Source: Pseudomonas sp. ATCC PTA-122608 (GTDB lineage Bacteria; Pseudomonadota; Gammaproteobacteria; Pseudomonadales; Pseudomonadaceae). Taken from it: a stretch of DNA of 64,000 nt. The position numbers and the translations under genes are program-made. Below are positions 33,623 to 43,347 of this stretch, piece after piece (the first letter of the stretch is position 1; each line of letters begins with the position of its first letter). The stretch covers positions 250,780 to 314,779 of the forward strand of contig NZ_LPNO01000006.1 of assembly GCF_001952855.1 (NCBI RefSeq). The letters are read 5' to 3'. The notes beneath the pieces are model-generated. The model searched no databases, was not told the DNA's origin, and worked only from the letters and a program-made list of their open reading frames with translations.

Positions 33623-34840
33623 ATGCGCATCCTCTGGATCCTGCCCTACTCGCCTTGGCCCGCTACCAGCGGTGGCAAGACGCGCCAGTTTCATTTGCTG
33701 CGCAGCCTGGCTGCGCGCGGGCACCGGATCACCTTGCTGTTGCATGACAAACAGGCGGTATCGCTGACGGATCGCCAGGTGCTGGAAGCCTTTCTGGAAC
33801 AACTGATCATCCTGCCGCGCCGCCCGCTGCGCAGCCTGAAGACCTTGCTGGCCGGGCTGTTTGCGCCCTACCCGCTGCTGGCCAGTGTGAATGGTTTGTC
33901 GGGTGAACTGCAGGACACCTTCGAGCGATTGCTGACCGAGCATTGGGACGTGGTGCAGATCGAACACACCTACACCTTCCAGCCTTACGAAGCTGCGTTG
34001 GCCCGTCGCTCCCAGCCGTTTGTGCTGACCGAACACAATGTGGAATCGTCCCTCGGCGCCGCGACTTACGACCGCCTGCCCGGCTGGGCGCTGCCGTTTA
34101 TTCGCTACGATCAATGGCGCTACGGCCGCTGGGAACGTCGGGTGATGCGCCAGGCCGCGCAAGTGGTCGCGGTGACTGAGGCCGATGCCCAAACCCTGGC
34201 GCAGATTGCCGGCAAACCGGTGCCGGTGGTGGTCAACGGTGTGGATTGCGCGCACTTCGCCGCCGCCCGCCCTGACCCGGCGACCCGCCGCGTGCTGTTT
34301 CTCGGCAACTACGAATACGCACCCAACGTGGATGCCATCGAGTGGGCACTGGATGAAATCCTGCCGAAGGTCTGGGCCCGCTGCCCCGACGCACGCATGA
34401 GTGTCTGCGGCTTCGGCATGCCGGAAAGCTGGCGCGAACGCTGGAAGGACGGGCGCATCGAGTGGCAAGGTTTTGTGCCCAACCTGCTGGCCCTGCAATC
34501 GAGCTGCTCGGTATTTTTGGCGCCGTTGCGCCATGGTGGAGGCTCCAAGCTAAAGGTCCTCGAAGCCCTCGCCGCCGGCCTGCCGCTGGTGAGTACCGAC
34601 CAGGGCGTGTCCGGGCTGGATGTGGTGGAAGGCCTGGACTACCTCGGCGGCCAGACCGCCGACAGCCTGGCCGACGCCGTGGTGCGCCTGCTGCAACAGC
34701 CTGAAACCGCAGCGCCGATGGGCGAAGCCGGGCGCGCCTATGTGCGCCGCGCCCATGACTGGAGCGTCGCTGCCAGCCAGTTGGAGCAGGTGTACGCCCA
34801 ACTGTCGCCCCTGAACCAAAAGGAGCCGGCATGCGCGTAG
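33623..34840 (+). CDS. pslH: PslH: GT4-family glycosyltransferase
   Basis: The 405-residue GT-B enzyme starts with MRILWILPYSPWPATSGGKTRQF and has TEHNVESS and the C-terminal donor-site box APLRHGGGSKLKVLEALAAGLPLVST, which holds the catalytic ExxxxxxxE-type motif of family 4. The ATG at 33623 gives the usual N-terminus; an in-frame ATG at 33605 would add six residues. Its end overlaps pslI by ten bases. It adds one of the Psl sugars. Confidence 0.9.
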   Translation: MRILWILPYSPWPATSGGKTRQFHLLRSLAARGHRITLLLHDKQAVSLTDRQVLEAFLEQLIILPRRPLRSLKTLLAGLFAPYPLLASVNGLSGELQDTFERLLTEHWDVVQIEHTYTFQPYEAALARRSQPFVLTEHNVESSLGAATYDRLPGWALPFIRYDQWRYGRWERRVMRQAAQVVAVTEADAQTLAQIAGKPVPVVVNGVDCAHFAAARPDPATRRVLFLGNYEYAPNVDAIEWALDEILPKVWARCPDARMSVCGFGMPESWRERWKDGRIEWQGFVPNLLALQSSCSVFLAPLRHGGGSKLKVLEALAAGLPLVSTDQGVSGLDVVEGLDYLGGQTADSLADAVVRLLQQPETAAPMGEAGRAYVRRAHDWSVAASQLEQVYAQLSPLNQKEPACA

Positions 34841-35934
34841 GTCTCGATTACCGTACCGTCGGCACCTCGCCGCAATCAGGCATCAGTCGCCAGGTATACG
34901 CCCTGGAAGATGCCCTGCGCGCCATGCCCGGTATCGAGCTGGAACGCTTTACCGTCGCGCCGCTGGGCGATGAACTGCGCCTGAATGCGCATTGCCCGGA
35001 CTGGGGCTGCGCCAAGACCGCCATGCATCAACCCCATCAGCGCCTGCGTTTCGAGGCGGGATTCTTGCCCAAGGCCCTGCGCGATGAGCGCATTGATGTG
35101 TACATCAGCACCTTCAATATGGGCCTGCCGCTGCCGCCCAAACCCAAAGGCCTGCGTACCGTGGTGCTGTTGCATGACCTGTTTCAGATCACCCTGGACA
35201 ACTACCACGCGAATCGCCTGAAGGCGATGATCTACAAGGCCAGCGATCGCCTGTCGATCACCTATGCGGTGCACACGGCAGACCGGGTGTGGACGCCTTC
35301 GCAGTACAGTGCCGATGAAACGGCGCGGCTGTTTCCCAAGGCGGCCGGCAAGATTCGTGTGTTGCCCAATCAGGTGGTCGGTTTTGTCGGCTTGCCGGCA
35401 GACCTCTCGGCCCGGCAACTGCCCGAGCGCTATTGGCTGCTGGTGGGCACCCGGGAATTGCGCAAGAACGTGCCATTCCTGGTGGACGCCTGGCAGCAGG
35501 CGCGCAGCCAATCGCCGAGCGTGCCGGAACTGGTGCTGGTGGGCAGCCTGGAGCATTTGCCCGAAGCACAGCGCAACTACCCCGGGATACGCGCGTTGAG
35601 CGGCGTCTCCGATGCCGAGCTGCACGGGCTCTATCGCAACGCGTCGCGCCTGTGGCAGCCTTCTTATGCCGAAGGCTTTGGTTTGCCGGTGATTGAAGCC
35701 CTGAGCGTCGGCACCCCGGTCGCGGTAGCCAGCGGTACCTCGCTGGACGAAATAACCCCGCCCTTGGCGCCACGGTTTTCACCCACCGACGGTGCGGCGC
35801 TGGTGCAATTGATGCTGCACCTGGCCGACCAACCCGTCGAACAACCACCTGAACAGTTACGCAGCTGGGCCGAACGTTTCAACCACCAGGCCTACCGTCG
35901 GCGCCTGGCCGAACTGACCGAGGAATTGAATTGA
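34831..35934 (+). CDS. pslI: PslI: GT4-family glycosyltransferase
   Basis: This 367-residue GT-B enzyme has MRVGLDYRTVGTSPQSGISRQVY as the acceptor-side loop, YWLLVGTRELRKNVPFLVDAW opening the donor domain and QPSYAEGFGLPVIEALSVGTPVA as the canonical EGFGLPxxEA box with both glutamates. It is a retaining transferase, probably for mannose by analogy to related enzymes. AAAAGGAG is seven bases upstream. It overlaps pslH by ten bases and pslJ by four. Confidence 0.92.
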   Translation: MRVGLDYRTVGTSPQSGISRQVYALEDALRAMPGIELERFTVAPLGDELRLNAHCPDWGCAKTAMHQPHQRLRFEAGFLPKALRDERIDVYISTFNMGLPLPPKPKGLRTVVLLHDLFQITLDNYHANRLKAMIYKASDRLSITYAVHTADRVWTPSQYSADETARLFPKAAGKIRVLPNQVVGFVGLPADLSARQLPERYWLLVGTRELRKNVPFLVDAWQQARSQSPSVPELVLVGSLEHLPEAQRNYPGIRALSGVSDAELHGLYRNASRLWQPSYAEGFGLPVIEALSVGTPVAVASGTSLDEITPPLAPRFSPTDGAALVQLMLHLADQPVEQPPEQLRSWAERFNHQAYRRRLAELTEELN

Positions 35935-37364
35935 GAATCTCACTGGGTAGCCTCGTCGCCATCGTCTTCGGCCTGCTGTTTGGTGGGTTGATCCTGTTCC
36001 TTTCCCCGGCCAAGGCCGTGCTGGCAGTGATCGGCCTGGCCGCTGCCGTGACGATTTTGCGGTTCCCGTTCTGGGGGCTGCTGCTGTTCGCCCTGGTGGC
36101 AACGTTCATGCCCTACTCCACGCTTAACCTGGGGATTCGCAGTACGGTCAGTGAGGCGTTGATTGCGCTGACGTGGGCCGCGGTGATCTGGCACGGCTTC
36201 CTCTCGCGCCTGCCGGCTGCGCCACCGCTGTCCCGGCGCCCTACCGACCGCATGTTGATGTGGCTGATGATCTTCACAGTGGTGCCGTTTATCGTCGGCC
36301 AGGTGAGCATTACCGCCGAGGCCAGCGGCCTGGCGAACTGGTTGCGTTGGTTGCTGAACCTGTCGGTGCTGTTCCTCGCCGCCAAGCTGCTGGTTGAGCA
36401 GAAAAACCGCGAAGCGCTGGTGATCGCGTTGTTGCTGGGCACCCTGGCGATGCTGGTGATGTCCATCGGCGTGTTTATCCGCTCGCGCTCGGCCTCGGGC
36501 ATGTTGCCGATCCTGACCCTGATGAATTACGGCAGCCTCGACACCCTGTCCCTGGGCCTGGGCGCCATGGCCTCGCGGATGGGTTCGCCGTGGATGCACC
36601 CCAACGCCACCGGCGGGATCATGGCGTTGCTGCTGCCGTTGGCGTTCTGCTACGGCATCACCAACACCGGCTGGAAACGCGGCCTCGGCCTGGGCGTTGC
36701 CTGCCTGGGCGCAGCGGCCTTGCTGTTGGCCAGTAGCCGGGGCGCGATGGTCAGCCTGGCGCTGGTGCTGATCTGGATGGCGTCGCGGCGGGTGCCCTAC
36801 ACCGGGCGTTTGCTGATGATCGGCGTGGCATTGGCCGTGGCGCTGGTGCTGTCGTATCCACCGTTGCAGGAACGTCTGGCGACGATCTTTTCGACCCAAA
36901 ACGCGAGTACCGAAGTGCGCTTCGACGAATACCGGATGTTCCCCCAGGCCGTCGCCAGTTACCCGCTGGGCATTGGCTTCAAGGTTGACCCGCCAGTGCC
37001 GGGCACGCACTTGCTGGGAATCTCCAACCTGTGGCTGAACTTCGTCTACAAGACCGGCGTGATCAGCATGCTGTTGTTTATCGCGGTGACCTGGCGCTGG
37101 TGGCGTGAGTCCCGGCCGGAAATCGGCCCGATCCGCCTGACCAAGGACAACGCGATTTGGCTGGGCAGCACGGCGGGGATTCTGTCGGCACTGGTCAGCG
37201 GCTTTTTTGACCACTACTTCAGTTTCGCCCTGGTGATGATTGCGCTGTTCTGGCTGATGGTAGGGATCAACGTGCTGGAGGCGCGGCGACTGTTTCCGGC
37301 GCGGCTGCCACAGGCGAAGACCGTGTCATATCGCAAGCCCGTGCTCGATAGCGTCGGACCCTAG
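35931..37364 (+). CDS. pslJ: PslJ: O-antigen ligase/polymerase-like membrane protein
   Basis: The 477-residue protein has about twelve membrane helices and a periplasmic loop near YPPLQERLATIFSTQNASTEVRFDEYRMF, the layout of Wzy polymerases and O-antigen ligases. It is the likely Psl polymerase. It begins with TTG inside the pslI stop (TTGA), with GAGGA six bases upstream. This unusual start probably ties its level to pslI translation. Confidence 0.9.
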   Translation: MRISLGSLVAIVFGLLFGGLILFLSPAKAVLAVIGLAAAVTILRFPFWGLLLFALVATFMPYSTLNLGIRSTVSEALIALTWAAVIWHGFLSRLPAAPPLSRRPTDRMLMWLMIFTVVPFIVGQVSITAEASGLANWLRWLLNLSVLFLAAKLLVEQKNREALVIALLLGTLAMLVMSIGVFIRSRSASGMLPILTLMNYGSLDTLSLGLGAMASRMGSPWMHPNATGGIMALLLPLAFCYGITNTGWKRGLGLGVACLGAAALLLASSRGAMVSLALVLIWMASRRVPYTGRLLMIGVALAVALVLSYPPLQERLATIFSTQNASTEVRFDEYRMFPQAVASYPLGIGFKVDPPVPGTHLLGISNLWLNFVYKTGVISMLLFIAVTWRWWRESRPEIGPIRLTKDNAIWLGSTAGILSALVSGFFDHYFSFALVMIALFWLMVGINVLEARRLFPARLPQAKTVSYRKPVLDSVGP

Positions 37365-37366
37365 GC

Positions 37367-38782
37367 ATGCTCGGATCGGCGTTCTGGTTGACCCTGGCAA
37401 CCCTGCTGGGACTGTGCCTCGGGTTTGCCCGTGAGTGGTTGTTGGTGGCCGCGTGGGGCGCGGGTGAGCGCAGTGATGCGTTCCTGATTGCGCTGTTTTT
37501 GCCCGAAGCCTTGCGTATGTCACTGGCCGGTGGCGTGCTGAGCGCCGCCGCCCTGCCGCTGTACTTGCAACGCAAGGAGAGCGAACGCCTGGACTGGCTG
37601 GCGGTGTTGTTCCCGGCGCTGCTGTTGATTGCGCTGGTGACCAGCCTGCTGTTGACGCTACTGGCGCCGTGGCTGGTGCAACTGCTCGGCCCGGGCCTCG
37701 CGGCAACGGCCACCAGCCTTGCCAGCAGCAACTTGCAGATCCTCGCCTGGAGCGTGCCGGGCTTGATGCTGCATGCGTTGTTCAGTATTCCGTTGCAGGC
37801 CAGCGAGCGCTTTGTGGTCGCGGGGCTCGGTTCGTTGCTGTTCAACCTGCCGCCGGTGACCTACCTGGCCCTCGCCGGCACCGCCACGCAACCGCACTCG
37901 CTGGCATTGGCCTGCCTCATGGGCAGTTTGCTGATGCCCCTGGCGCTGTTGCCGTCGATGGTGCGCCTGGGCTGGCGGCCTTGGCGGCTGCGGGCTTCGA
38001 CCCTGGAATTGCGCGAGCTGGGCGGGCGTATCGGTCCGTTGCTGCTGAGCAATGGCGCCAGCCAGGGTTTGGCATTGATTGAACGGTTGGTGGCGTCGTT
38101 GCTGGGCGAAGGCGCGGTGACCTGGGTCAACCTGGCGCGCAAGCTGATGAACTTGCCACTGATTGCGCTGATGAGTCTCAACCAGGTGCTGCTGGGCATG
38201 ATGAGCCGGCGCCAGGGCGACGAGCGCCTGGCCCTGCTCAAGCGCGGCCTGGAAACCGCCAGCCTGCTGACCCTGCCCGCCGGCGTCGGCCTGGTGGCGG
38301 CGGCGCCGAGCCTGGTGGCGTTGCTGCTGCCCAAGCAGTCGGTGGATTCGCCGTTGCCGCTGCTGCTGGCCTGGTTTGCCGTGCCGCTGGTGTTCGGCGC
38401 CTGGAACGCTCTGTTGGCGCGTTATGCCTACGCCGCCGGCGACACCCGCCAGCCGCTGCGTTGCGAGTTGCTGGGCAGCCTGGTGAACGTGTTGCTGCTG
38501 GGTGTGCTGCCGTTTGTGTTTGGCCTGGCGGGTATCCCGCTGGCCGCCCTCGCCGGCGTGCTGTGCACCGCGTTGCTGCTGATGCAACGCCAGGCCTTGC
38601 TCGGCGCCCTGCCCTGGAAGGGGCACTGGTTGTTGAGTGGGCTGGTGATGAGCGTGGCGGCGTTGGTGTTGTTTCGGGTTCAAGGAATTTGGCTGCAGTT
38701 GGGGTTGAGCACCCTGGCTGGGGCCGTGGTGTTGCTGGGCATGGGCCTGTGGCTCAAGCCGTGGCGCAAGGCAGATTTATAG
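37367..38782 (+). CDS. pslK: PslK: MurJ/MviN-type lipid-linked oligosaccharide flippase
   Basis: This 471-residue protein belongs to the MOP exporter superfamily, MurJ branch, with 12-14 hydrophobic helices and the N-terminal FAREWLLVAAWGAGERSDAFLIALFLPEALR motif. It is expected to flip the lipid-linked Psl repeat to the periplasmic side for polymerisation by PslJ. It starts two bases after the pslJ stop. Confidence 0.92.
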   Translation: MLGSAFWLTLATLLGLCLGFAREWLLVAAWGAGERSDAFLIALFLPEALRMSLAGGVLSAAALPLYLQRKESERLDWLAVLFPALLLIALVTSLLLTLLAPWLVQLLGPGLAATATSLASSNLQILAWSVPGLMLHALFSIPLQASERFVVAGLGSLLFNLPPVTYLALAGTATQPHSLALACLMGSLLMPLALLPSMVRLGWRPWRLRASTLELRELGGRIGPLLLSNGASQGLALIERLVASLLGEGAVTWVNLARKLMNLPLIALMSLNQVLLGMMSRRQGDERLALLKRGLETASLLTLPAGVGLVAAAPSLVALLLPKQSVDSPLPLLLAWFAVPLVFGAWNALLARYAYAAGDTRQPLRCELLGSLVNVLLLGVLPFVFGLAGIPLAALAGVLCTALLLMQRQALLGALPWKGHWLLSGLVMSVAALVLFRVQGIWLQLGLSTLAGAVVLLGMGLWLKPWRKADL

Positions 38783-38797
38783 AGTGGGAGCAGTCAG

Positions 38798-39862
38798 GTG
38801 AAAAAACGCTGGATTCAAATGGATATTGCCAAGGGCATTGGCATCCTGATCATCGTGTTCGGGCATGGTTGGTTCGTGGAGCACTCCCCGGATTTGCTGT
38901 ACCCGATACTCGCGGTCTTTATCCTACCGCTGTTCTTCTTCCTGTCCGGAGTGTTCTTCAAGCCCGAGCAGCCCTTCGTTGAAATGGCGGTGCGCAAGGC
39001 CGATGCCCTGCTCAAGCCGTTCTTTACCACGATGCTGGCATACGTGTTGGTGCGCGATATCCTGCGCGGCCAGCCGCTGCTGCCCGACATTGGCGGCGTG
39101 CTGTACGCCTCGGTGGACACCCTGCCCTGGCAGGCCTTGTGGTTTCTGCCGCACTTCTGGGCGGCAATGCTGTTTGGCTGGGTGATGCTGCGGCTGATGC
39201 AACGCCTGGGCCTGTCACTGGTGTGGAGTTGCGTGGTGGTAGGCGTGCAATTGCTGCTGGGGGTCTGGACCCTGGACTGGTTCTGGCAGGTACCGATCAC
39301 CGTTGGCGGCCAGACCTGGACGATGCCGGGGCTGCCCTTCAGCCTGGATGTCACGTTGATCAGCAGTACCTATTTCATCCTCGGTTATCTGCTGCGGGAC
39401 GTGCTGCGCAAACACCAGAGCTCACTGCTGAGCATGGTGGTGGCGCTGGTGGTGTACTTCGCGATTTTCATCCCCACCTGGGACACCATGGACCTGGCCC
39501 AACGGCGCTATGACCATTGGTTGTGGACCAGTGCACTGGCGGTGATCGGTGTGTACATCTGCTGGGCACTGGCCGGGTTGATGATGACCTCCGCGGTATT
39601 GACCCGCGCCATGACCTACATCGGCCAGTCGACGCTGATCCTGTTGATTTTCCATGGCGAGATCCAGCACAAAACCATCGCCCTGCTGCAGCACCTGGGC
39701 TTGCCGGATGTGGCGGCGGCGTTTATCGGGCTGGTGGTGGCGGTGGTGGTGCCGTTGATGATCGGCGAGGTGATCAAGCGGGTGGCGTTCCTGCGGTTCT
39801 TCTACTTTCCGTTCCCGGTGCGCAAGAAGGTGGTGGTGGCTGGGGAAAAGCCTGGGGCATAA
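38798..39862 (+). CDS. pslL: PslL: membrane acyltransferase, last gene of the psl operon
   Basis: The 354-residue integral membrane protein is an acyltransferase-3 / fucose-4-O-acetylase-like enzyme with ten or so helices and the N-terminal MDIAKGIGILIIVFGHGW motif containing the family histidine. It may acetylate the polysaccharide, though acetyl groups are not an established part of Psl. It starts with GTG and GGGAG seven bases upstream. No pslM, pslN or pslO follows; a hairpin overlapping its stop likely ends the operon. Confidence 0.9.
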   Translation: MKKRWIQMDIAKGIGILIIVFGHGWFVEHSPDLLYPILAVFILPLFFFLSGVFFKPEQPFVEMAVRKADALLKPFFTTMLAYVLVRDILRGQPLLPDIGGVLYASVDTLPWQALWFLPHFWAAMLFGWVMLRLMQRLGLSLVWSCVVVGVQLLLGVWTLDWFWQVPITVGGQTWTMPGLPFSLDVTLISSTYFILGYLLRDVLRKHQSSLLSMVVALVVYFAIFIPTWDTMDLAQRRYDHWLWTSALAVIGVYICWALAGLMMTSAVLTRAMTYIGQSTLILLIFHGEIQHKTIALLQHLGLPDVAAAFIGLVVAVVVPLMIGEVIKRVAFLRFFYFPFPVRKKVVVAGEKPGA

Positions 39863-39870
39863 ACCCCAGG
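39851..39870. terminator. Hairpin between convergent pslL and siderophore receptor genes
   Basis: CCTGGGG-CATAAA-CCCCAGG is a perfect 7-bp stem with a 6-base loop that contains the pslL stop codon. It lies between two convergent genes. No T-tract follows on either strand, so it is a weak or Rho-assisted terminator at best. Confidence 0.45.
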
Positions 39871-39880
39871 CCTGCGGATC

Positions 39881-42301
39881 CTAGAAATCGTACTTGAGGC
39901 TGGTCATCAGGTTACGCGGCGCACCATACATCCCGTGGTTGCCCGCGTAACTGAGGTACTCCCGGTCAAACAGGTTGTTGAGGTTGACCGACGTGCTGAG
40001 CTTGGGGGTTATGTCGTAGCGCACCAGCAGGTTGGCAATCGCATAGCTGCCCTGGCTGAAGGTGTGCAGGTCCTCGCCTACCTTGCTCTGCCAGTTCACG
40101 CCACCGCCGACGGTGACCTTGTTCAAGTCCCCCGGCAGGCGGTAGGTGGTGAAGGTCTTCAAGCTCTGGCGCGGCAAGGTGGTGACGATGCGCTTGTCGT
40201 TGGCATCCGTGCTCACCGCGTACGCGTAGCCGGCGGATGCCTGCCAGCCTTCGGCGAGTTCACCGCTGAGTTCCAGCTCCACGCCTTCGGTGGTGGTGCC
40301 TTTCTCGTTGCGATAGGTATTGCCGCCCGGGGTATCGATCCAGATTGCCAGGTTGTCCTGTTCCAGCTTGAACAATGCCAGGCTGGTATTCAGTTGCTCA
40401 TCGAAGAAGCTGCCCTTGAGGCCCACTTCATAGCCCTTGCCTTCCATCGGCTCCAGGGGCTTGTTGTTGATGTCCCGCACCCAGGTGGCCTGGGGATTGA
40501 AGATCTTGGTGTAGCTGGCATACGCCGACCAGTTCTCGGTCAGGTCATACACCACCCCAGCGTAGGGAATGTAGACCCCGGTTTGCGATTCATCGGTGCG
40601 CGTCGCATCTCCAGCATAAGGACGGTCTTCAGTTTCACGCTTCCAGTCGATCACCCGGCTGCCGAGGATCACGCTGAGGTCATCGGTAACCCGCAGGCGC
40701 GTGCTCAGGTAGGCCGCGTACTGGCTCTCATCCGCCGAGGACTTGCCGGTGACGTTGAAGTCCGGCTTGGCCGAATGCCCGTCCCAGGTGAACAGGTTGT
40801 CGATGGCGCCCGCCGGTGAACCGGAATAGTCGTAGTGCCAACCGCCGTAACTGGGCACGCTTTCGCGGTACTTGGACAGGGTGACGCCGGCAATCAACTC
40901 ATGCTCGCGCCCCAGCAAGTCGAACGGCCCGGTGGCGTAGAGGTCGAGGTTGTCCTGGCGTGGTGTGCCGGAGAAACGCACCGGCAGTTGAGTGGTGCCG
41001 CTGCCGTCACGATTGAGGGAGCCGTTGACGTAGTTGAAGACCTCGTCGAACTGGTTTTCGCTGTGGGTGAACTCCGCCTTGGCGCTCCAGCCGTTATCGA
41101 ACTTCTGCTCGATGGAGGTGAAGAAACTGGTTTGCTCGTGGTCGTTATAGGACCAGGCCGGTGCAGTGTTCAACGAGCGGCTGAGGTTGGTCCGCGAGCC
41201 GTCGGTAAAGCGCGTGGGCAAGCCGGAACGGGCGGGTGAGTCGACGTCGGTGCGCAGGTAACTGAAGCCCATGGTCAGCAGCGTGTCTTCGCTCAGGTCG
41301 AATTCGGTGATGCCGTAGAGCAGTTGGGTTTCTTGCTTGTAGCGGTCGATCCAGGCGTGTTCGGTCTTGTAGTCCGCCACCAGGCGCCCGCGCACGTTGC
41401 CGGTTTCGGTCAGCGGGCCGGACACGTCGAGACCGCTGCCATAGCGCTCCCAGTTACCCGCCGCGGCTGTGACGCTGGCGCGGGCCTCGGCTGTCGGGCG
41501 TTTGCGAATCAGGTTGATGGTGGCCGACGGATTGCCCATACCGCTGATCAGGCCGGTAGCGCCGCGTACGATTTCCACCCGGTCATACATGGCCATGCTT
41601 TGGGTGTAGTTGTCCATACGGGTGACGGTGGGCACGCCGTCGATTTCGAAGTTCTGGATCTGGAAACCCCGGGAGAAGTAACTGTCGCTCTCCGAGCCCA
41701 GGCCGTCGCGTAGCACGACGATGCCGGGGGTGGCGTCGAGGGTATCGCTGAGGGTGCTCAGGCGCTGGTCATCCAGGCGTTGGCGGGTCATCACTGTGAG
41801 CGATTGCGGGGTTTCCCTGGGTGTGAGGTTCAGGCGCGTCGAACTGCTGGACGATTGGGTGGTGTAGGAACCGGTGCCCTCGGTGGTCGAACCCGGGGCC
41901 TTGCCGGAAATCGACACGGTACCCAGTTGCAGGGCGTCGCCGGTGGGGCGCGGTTCCAGGGAATAGCTGTCACCGCTGCCGCGCACGGCTTGCAGGTCGG
42001 TGTTGCCGAGCAGGATCGCCAGGCCGCTGTCCAGGTCATGCAGCCCTTGCAGGCCAGGGCTGGTTTTGCCCTCGGTGAGCACCGCCGGGTAAGACAGCAG
42101 GATGTGCGTGACCTGGCCGAACTGGTTCAGCGCAGCAGCCAGGGAGCCTGGCTTGATATCGAATGTGTGTTGCTCAGCCGCCTGTACCCACGCCGGCGCC
42201 AAGAGCACGGGCGCCGCCATGGCCAGGCTGGCAATGCCCCGGACCACCGCGACGGCCAGTGTTTTTTTCAATGTTGTACGTATCGGTTGTCGCGCTTGCA
42301 T
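39881..42301 (-). CDS. TonB-dependent siderophore receptor with signalling domain
   Basis: The 806-residue outer-membrane receptor has a signal peptide (about 41 residues), a secretin/TonB N-terminal signalling domain (about 45-100, FDIKPGSLAAALNQFG), a plug domain (about 150-270) and a 22-strand barrel ending in LMTSLKYDF with a terminal Phe. It is of the FpvA/FhuE/FoxA type for ferric siderophores. The signalling domain contacts a FecR partner, and fecR and fecI lie just upstream on the same strand. GGGGAG precedes the start. The siderophore cannot be named. Confidence 0.93.
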   Translation of the reverse strand: MQARQPIRTTLKKTLAVAVVRGIASLAMAAPVLLAPAWVQAAEQHTFDIKPGSLAAALNQFGQVTHILLSYPAVLTEGKTSPGLQGLHDLDSGLAILLGNTDLQAVRGSGDSYSLEPRPTGDALQLGTVSISGKAPGSTTEGTGSYTTQSSSSSTRLNLTPRETPQSLTVMTRQRLDDQRLSTLSDTLDATPGIVVLRDGLGSESDSYFSRGFQIQNFEIDGVPTVTRMDNYTQSMAMYDRVEIVRGATGLISGMGNPSATINLIRKRPTAEARASVTAAAGNWERYGSGLDVSGPLTETGNVRGRLVADYKTEHAWIDRYKQETQLLYGITEFDLSEDTLLTMGFSYLRTDVDSPARSGLPTRFTDGSRTNLSRSLNTAPAWSYNDHEQTSFFTSIEQKFDNGWSAKAEFTHSENQFDEVFNYVNGSLNRDGSGTTQLPVRFSGTPRQDNLDLYATGPFDLLGREHELIAGVTLSKYRESVPSYGGWHYDYSGSPAGAIDNLFTWDGHSAKPDFNVTGKSSADESQYAAYLSTRLRVTDDLSVILGSRVIDWKRETEDRPYAGDATRTDESQTGVYIPYAGVVYDLTENWSAYASYTKIFNPQATWVRDINNKPLEPMEGKGYEVGLKGSFFDEQLNTSLALFKLEQDNLAIWIDTPGGNTYRNEKGTTTEGVELELSGELAEGWQASAGYAYAVSTDANDKRIVTTLPRQSLKTFTTYRLPGDLNKVTVGGGVNWQSKVGEDLHTFSQGSYAIANLLVRYDITPKLSTSVNLNNLFDREYLSYAGNHGMYGAPRNLMTSLKYDF

Positions 42302-42384
42302 GCCCTGCTCCCCAGTAAAGTTGGCTTCTGGGGATACGAGTCTCGTGAGAAACGCAAACGGACCACCCTTGGGCGAAAATAAAT

Positions 42385-43347
42385 TCAGGCCAGGTTTCGT
42401 CGTGGCTTGAGGGTGACCCAGAAACGCGTGAAATGCTCCACGTCCAGCTTGAGGGTTTGGCCCAGTGTCGTGAGGATGCGGTCGGTGTCGCCCAAGGGAA
42501 ACGTGCCGGACACTCGCAGCTCGCTCACGGCTGGATCACAGGCCAGGTGGCCCCGCCGGTAGCGGCTCAGTTCATGGAGGAAGTCTTCCAGGCGCCGCCC
42601 CTGAGCGACCAGCATGCCGCGACTCCAGGCCAGCTCGCCGTCGCGCTGCTCCCTGCGCGCCAGCAGTGTGTTGGCGTCGAAACTGATGATCTCCCCAGGT
42701 TGCAGGCTGATGGTGCCCATGGGGATCTGGGCCGAGAGCACGCCCTGGTCCGCACCCAGTTGGGTAAAACCGCCCCGCTGGCGAAGGCTGAAGCGGTTGG
42801 CGGAGGCACGGGTCAGGCCTTCGGCGGTTTTGACCCATAACGGGCGCGTGTCCGCCGGGTTAGGCAACACCAGGATTTCTCCCCGCAGCAGATGGATTTG
42901 CCGGGTATCGTCGGTGTATTTCACGTCGATGGCGGTGTCGGTATTGAGCTGGACTTCCGTATTGTCTGCCAGGTCGATGCGCCATTGCTCGCCGACGCCG
43001 GTGCTGTAGTCGCTGGTCCAGTGCTGCACCAAGGGTGTATCCCGGGCCGTCCACGCCACGCTGCCGGCTGCCAGCAGCAGGGCCAGGTTCTTGATCACCC
43101 GGCGCCGCGACAATGCCGGCAACAGTGCGGCCTTCACCAATGCCTGATGAGCCGGCGCGCGCACGTCCTGCATCCGCTGGAAAAACCGTTGGGAATGCTG
43201 CCACGCCAATTCATGGGCTGGGTCTTGCTGGCGCCAGGCGAGCCATTCGGCGCGGGTTTGCTCACTGACCTGCGGCGCCTGCAATTCCAGCTGCCAATGC
43301 ATGGCCTGCTCGGCCGCTTCCAAAGACAGTGGCGACGGCTTGATCAA
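42385..43347 (-). CDS. fecR: FecR-family anti-sigma regulator
   Basis: The 320-residue protein has an N-terminal cytoplasmic anti-sigma part (SLEAAEQAMHWQLELQ, EWLAWRQQDPAHELAWQ), one membrane helix (about 80-97, VIKNLALLLAAGSVAW) and a periplasmic FecR domain (TGVGEQWRIDLADNTEVQLNTDT). It passes the receptor signal to FecI. The start is taken as a TTG that overlaps the fecI stop (TTGA), since upstream residues in the frame lie inside fecI. The receptor gene follows after 83 bases. Confidence 0.88.
   Translation of the reverse strand: MIKPSPLSLEAAEQAMHWQLELQAPQVSEQTRAEWLAWRQQDPAHELAWQHSQRFFQRMQDVRAPAHQALVKAALLPALSRRRVIKNLALLLAAGSVAWTARDTPLVQHWTSDYSTGVGEQWRIDLADNTEVQLNTDTAIDVKYTDDTRQIHLLRGEILVLPNPADTRPLWVKTAEGLTRASANRFSLRQRGGFTQLGADQGVLSAQIPMGTISLQPGEIISFDANTLLARREQRDGELAWSRGMLVAQGRRLEDFLHELSRYRRGHLACDPAVSELRVSGTFPLGDTDRILTTLGQTLKLDVEHFTRFWVTLKPRRNLA

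Noticed and set aside
39863..39880. pslM, pslN or pslO after pslL
   Set aside because: Only 18 bases separate pslL from the convergent receptor gene; nothing psl-like follows.
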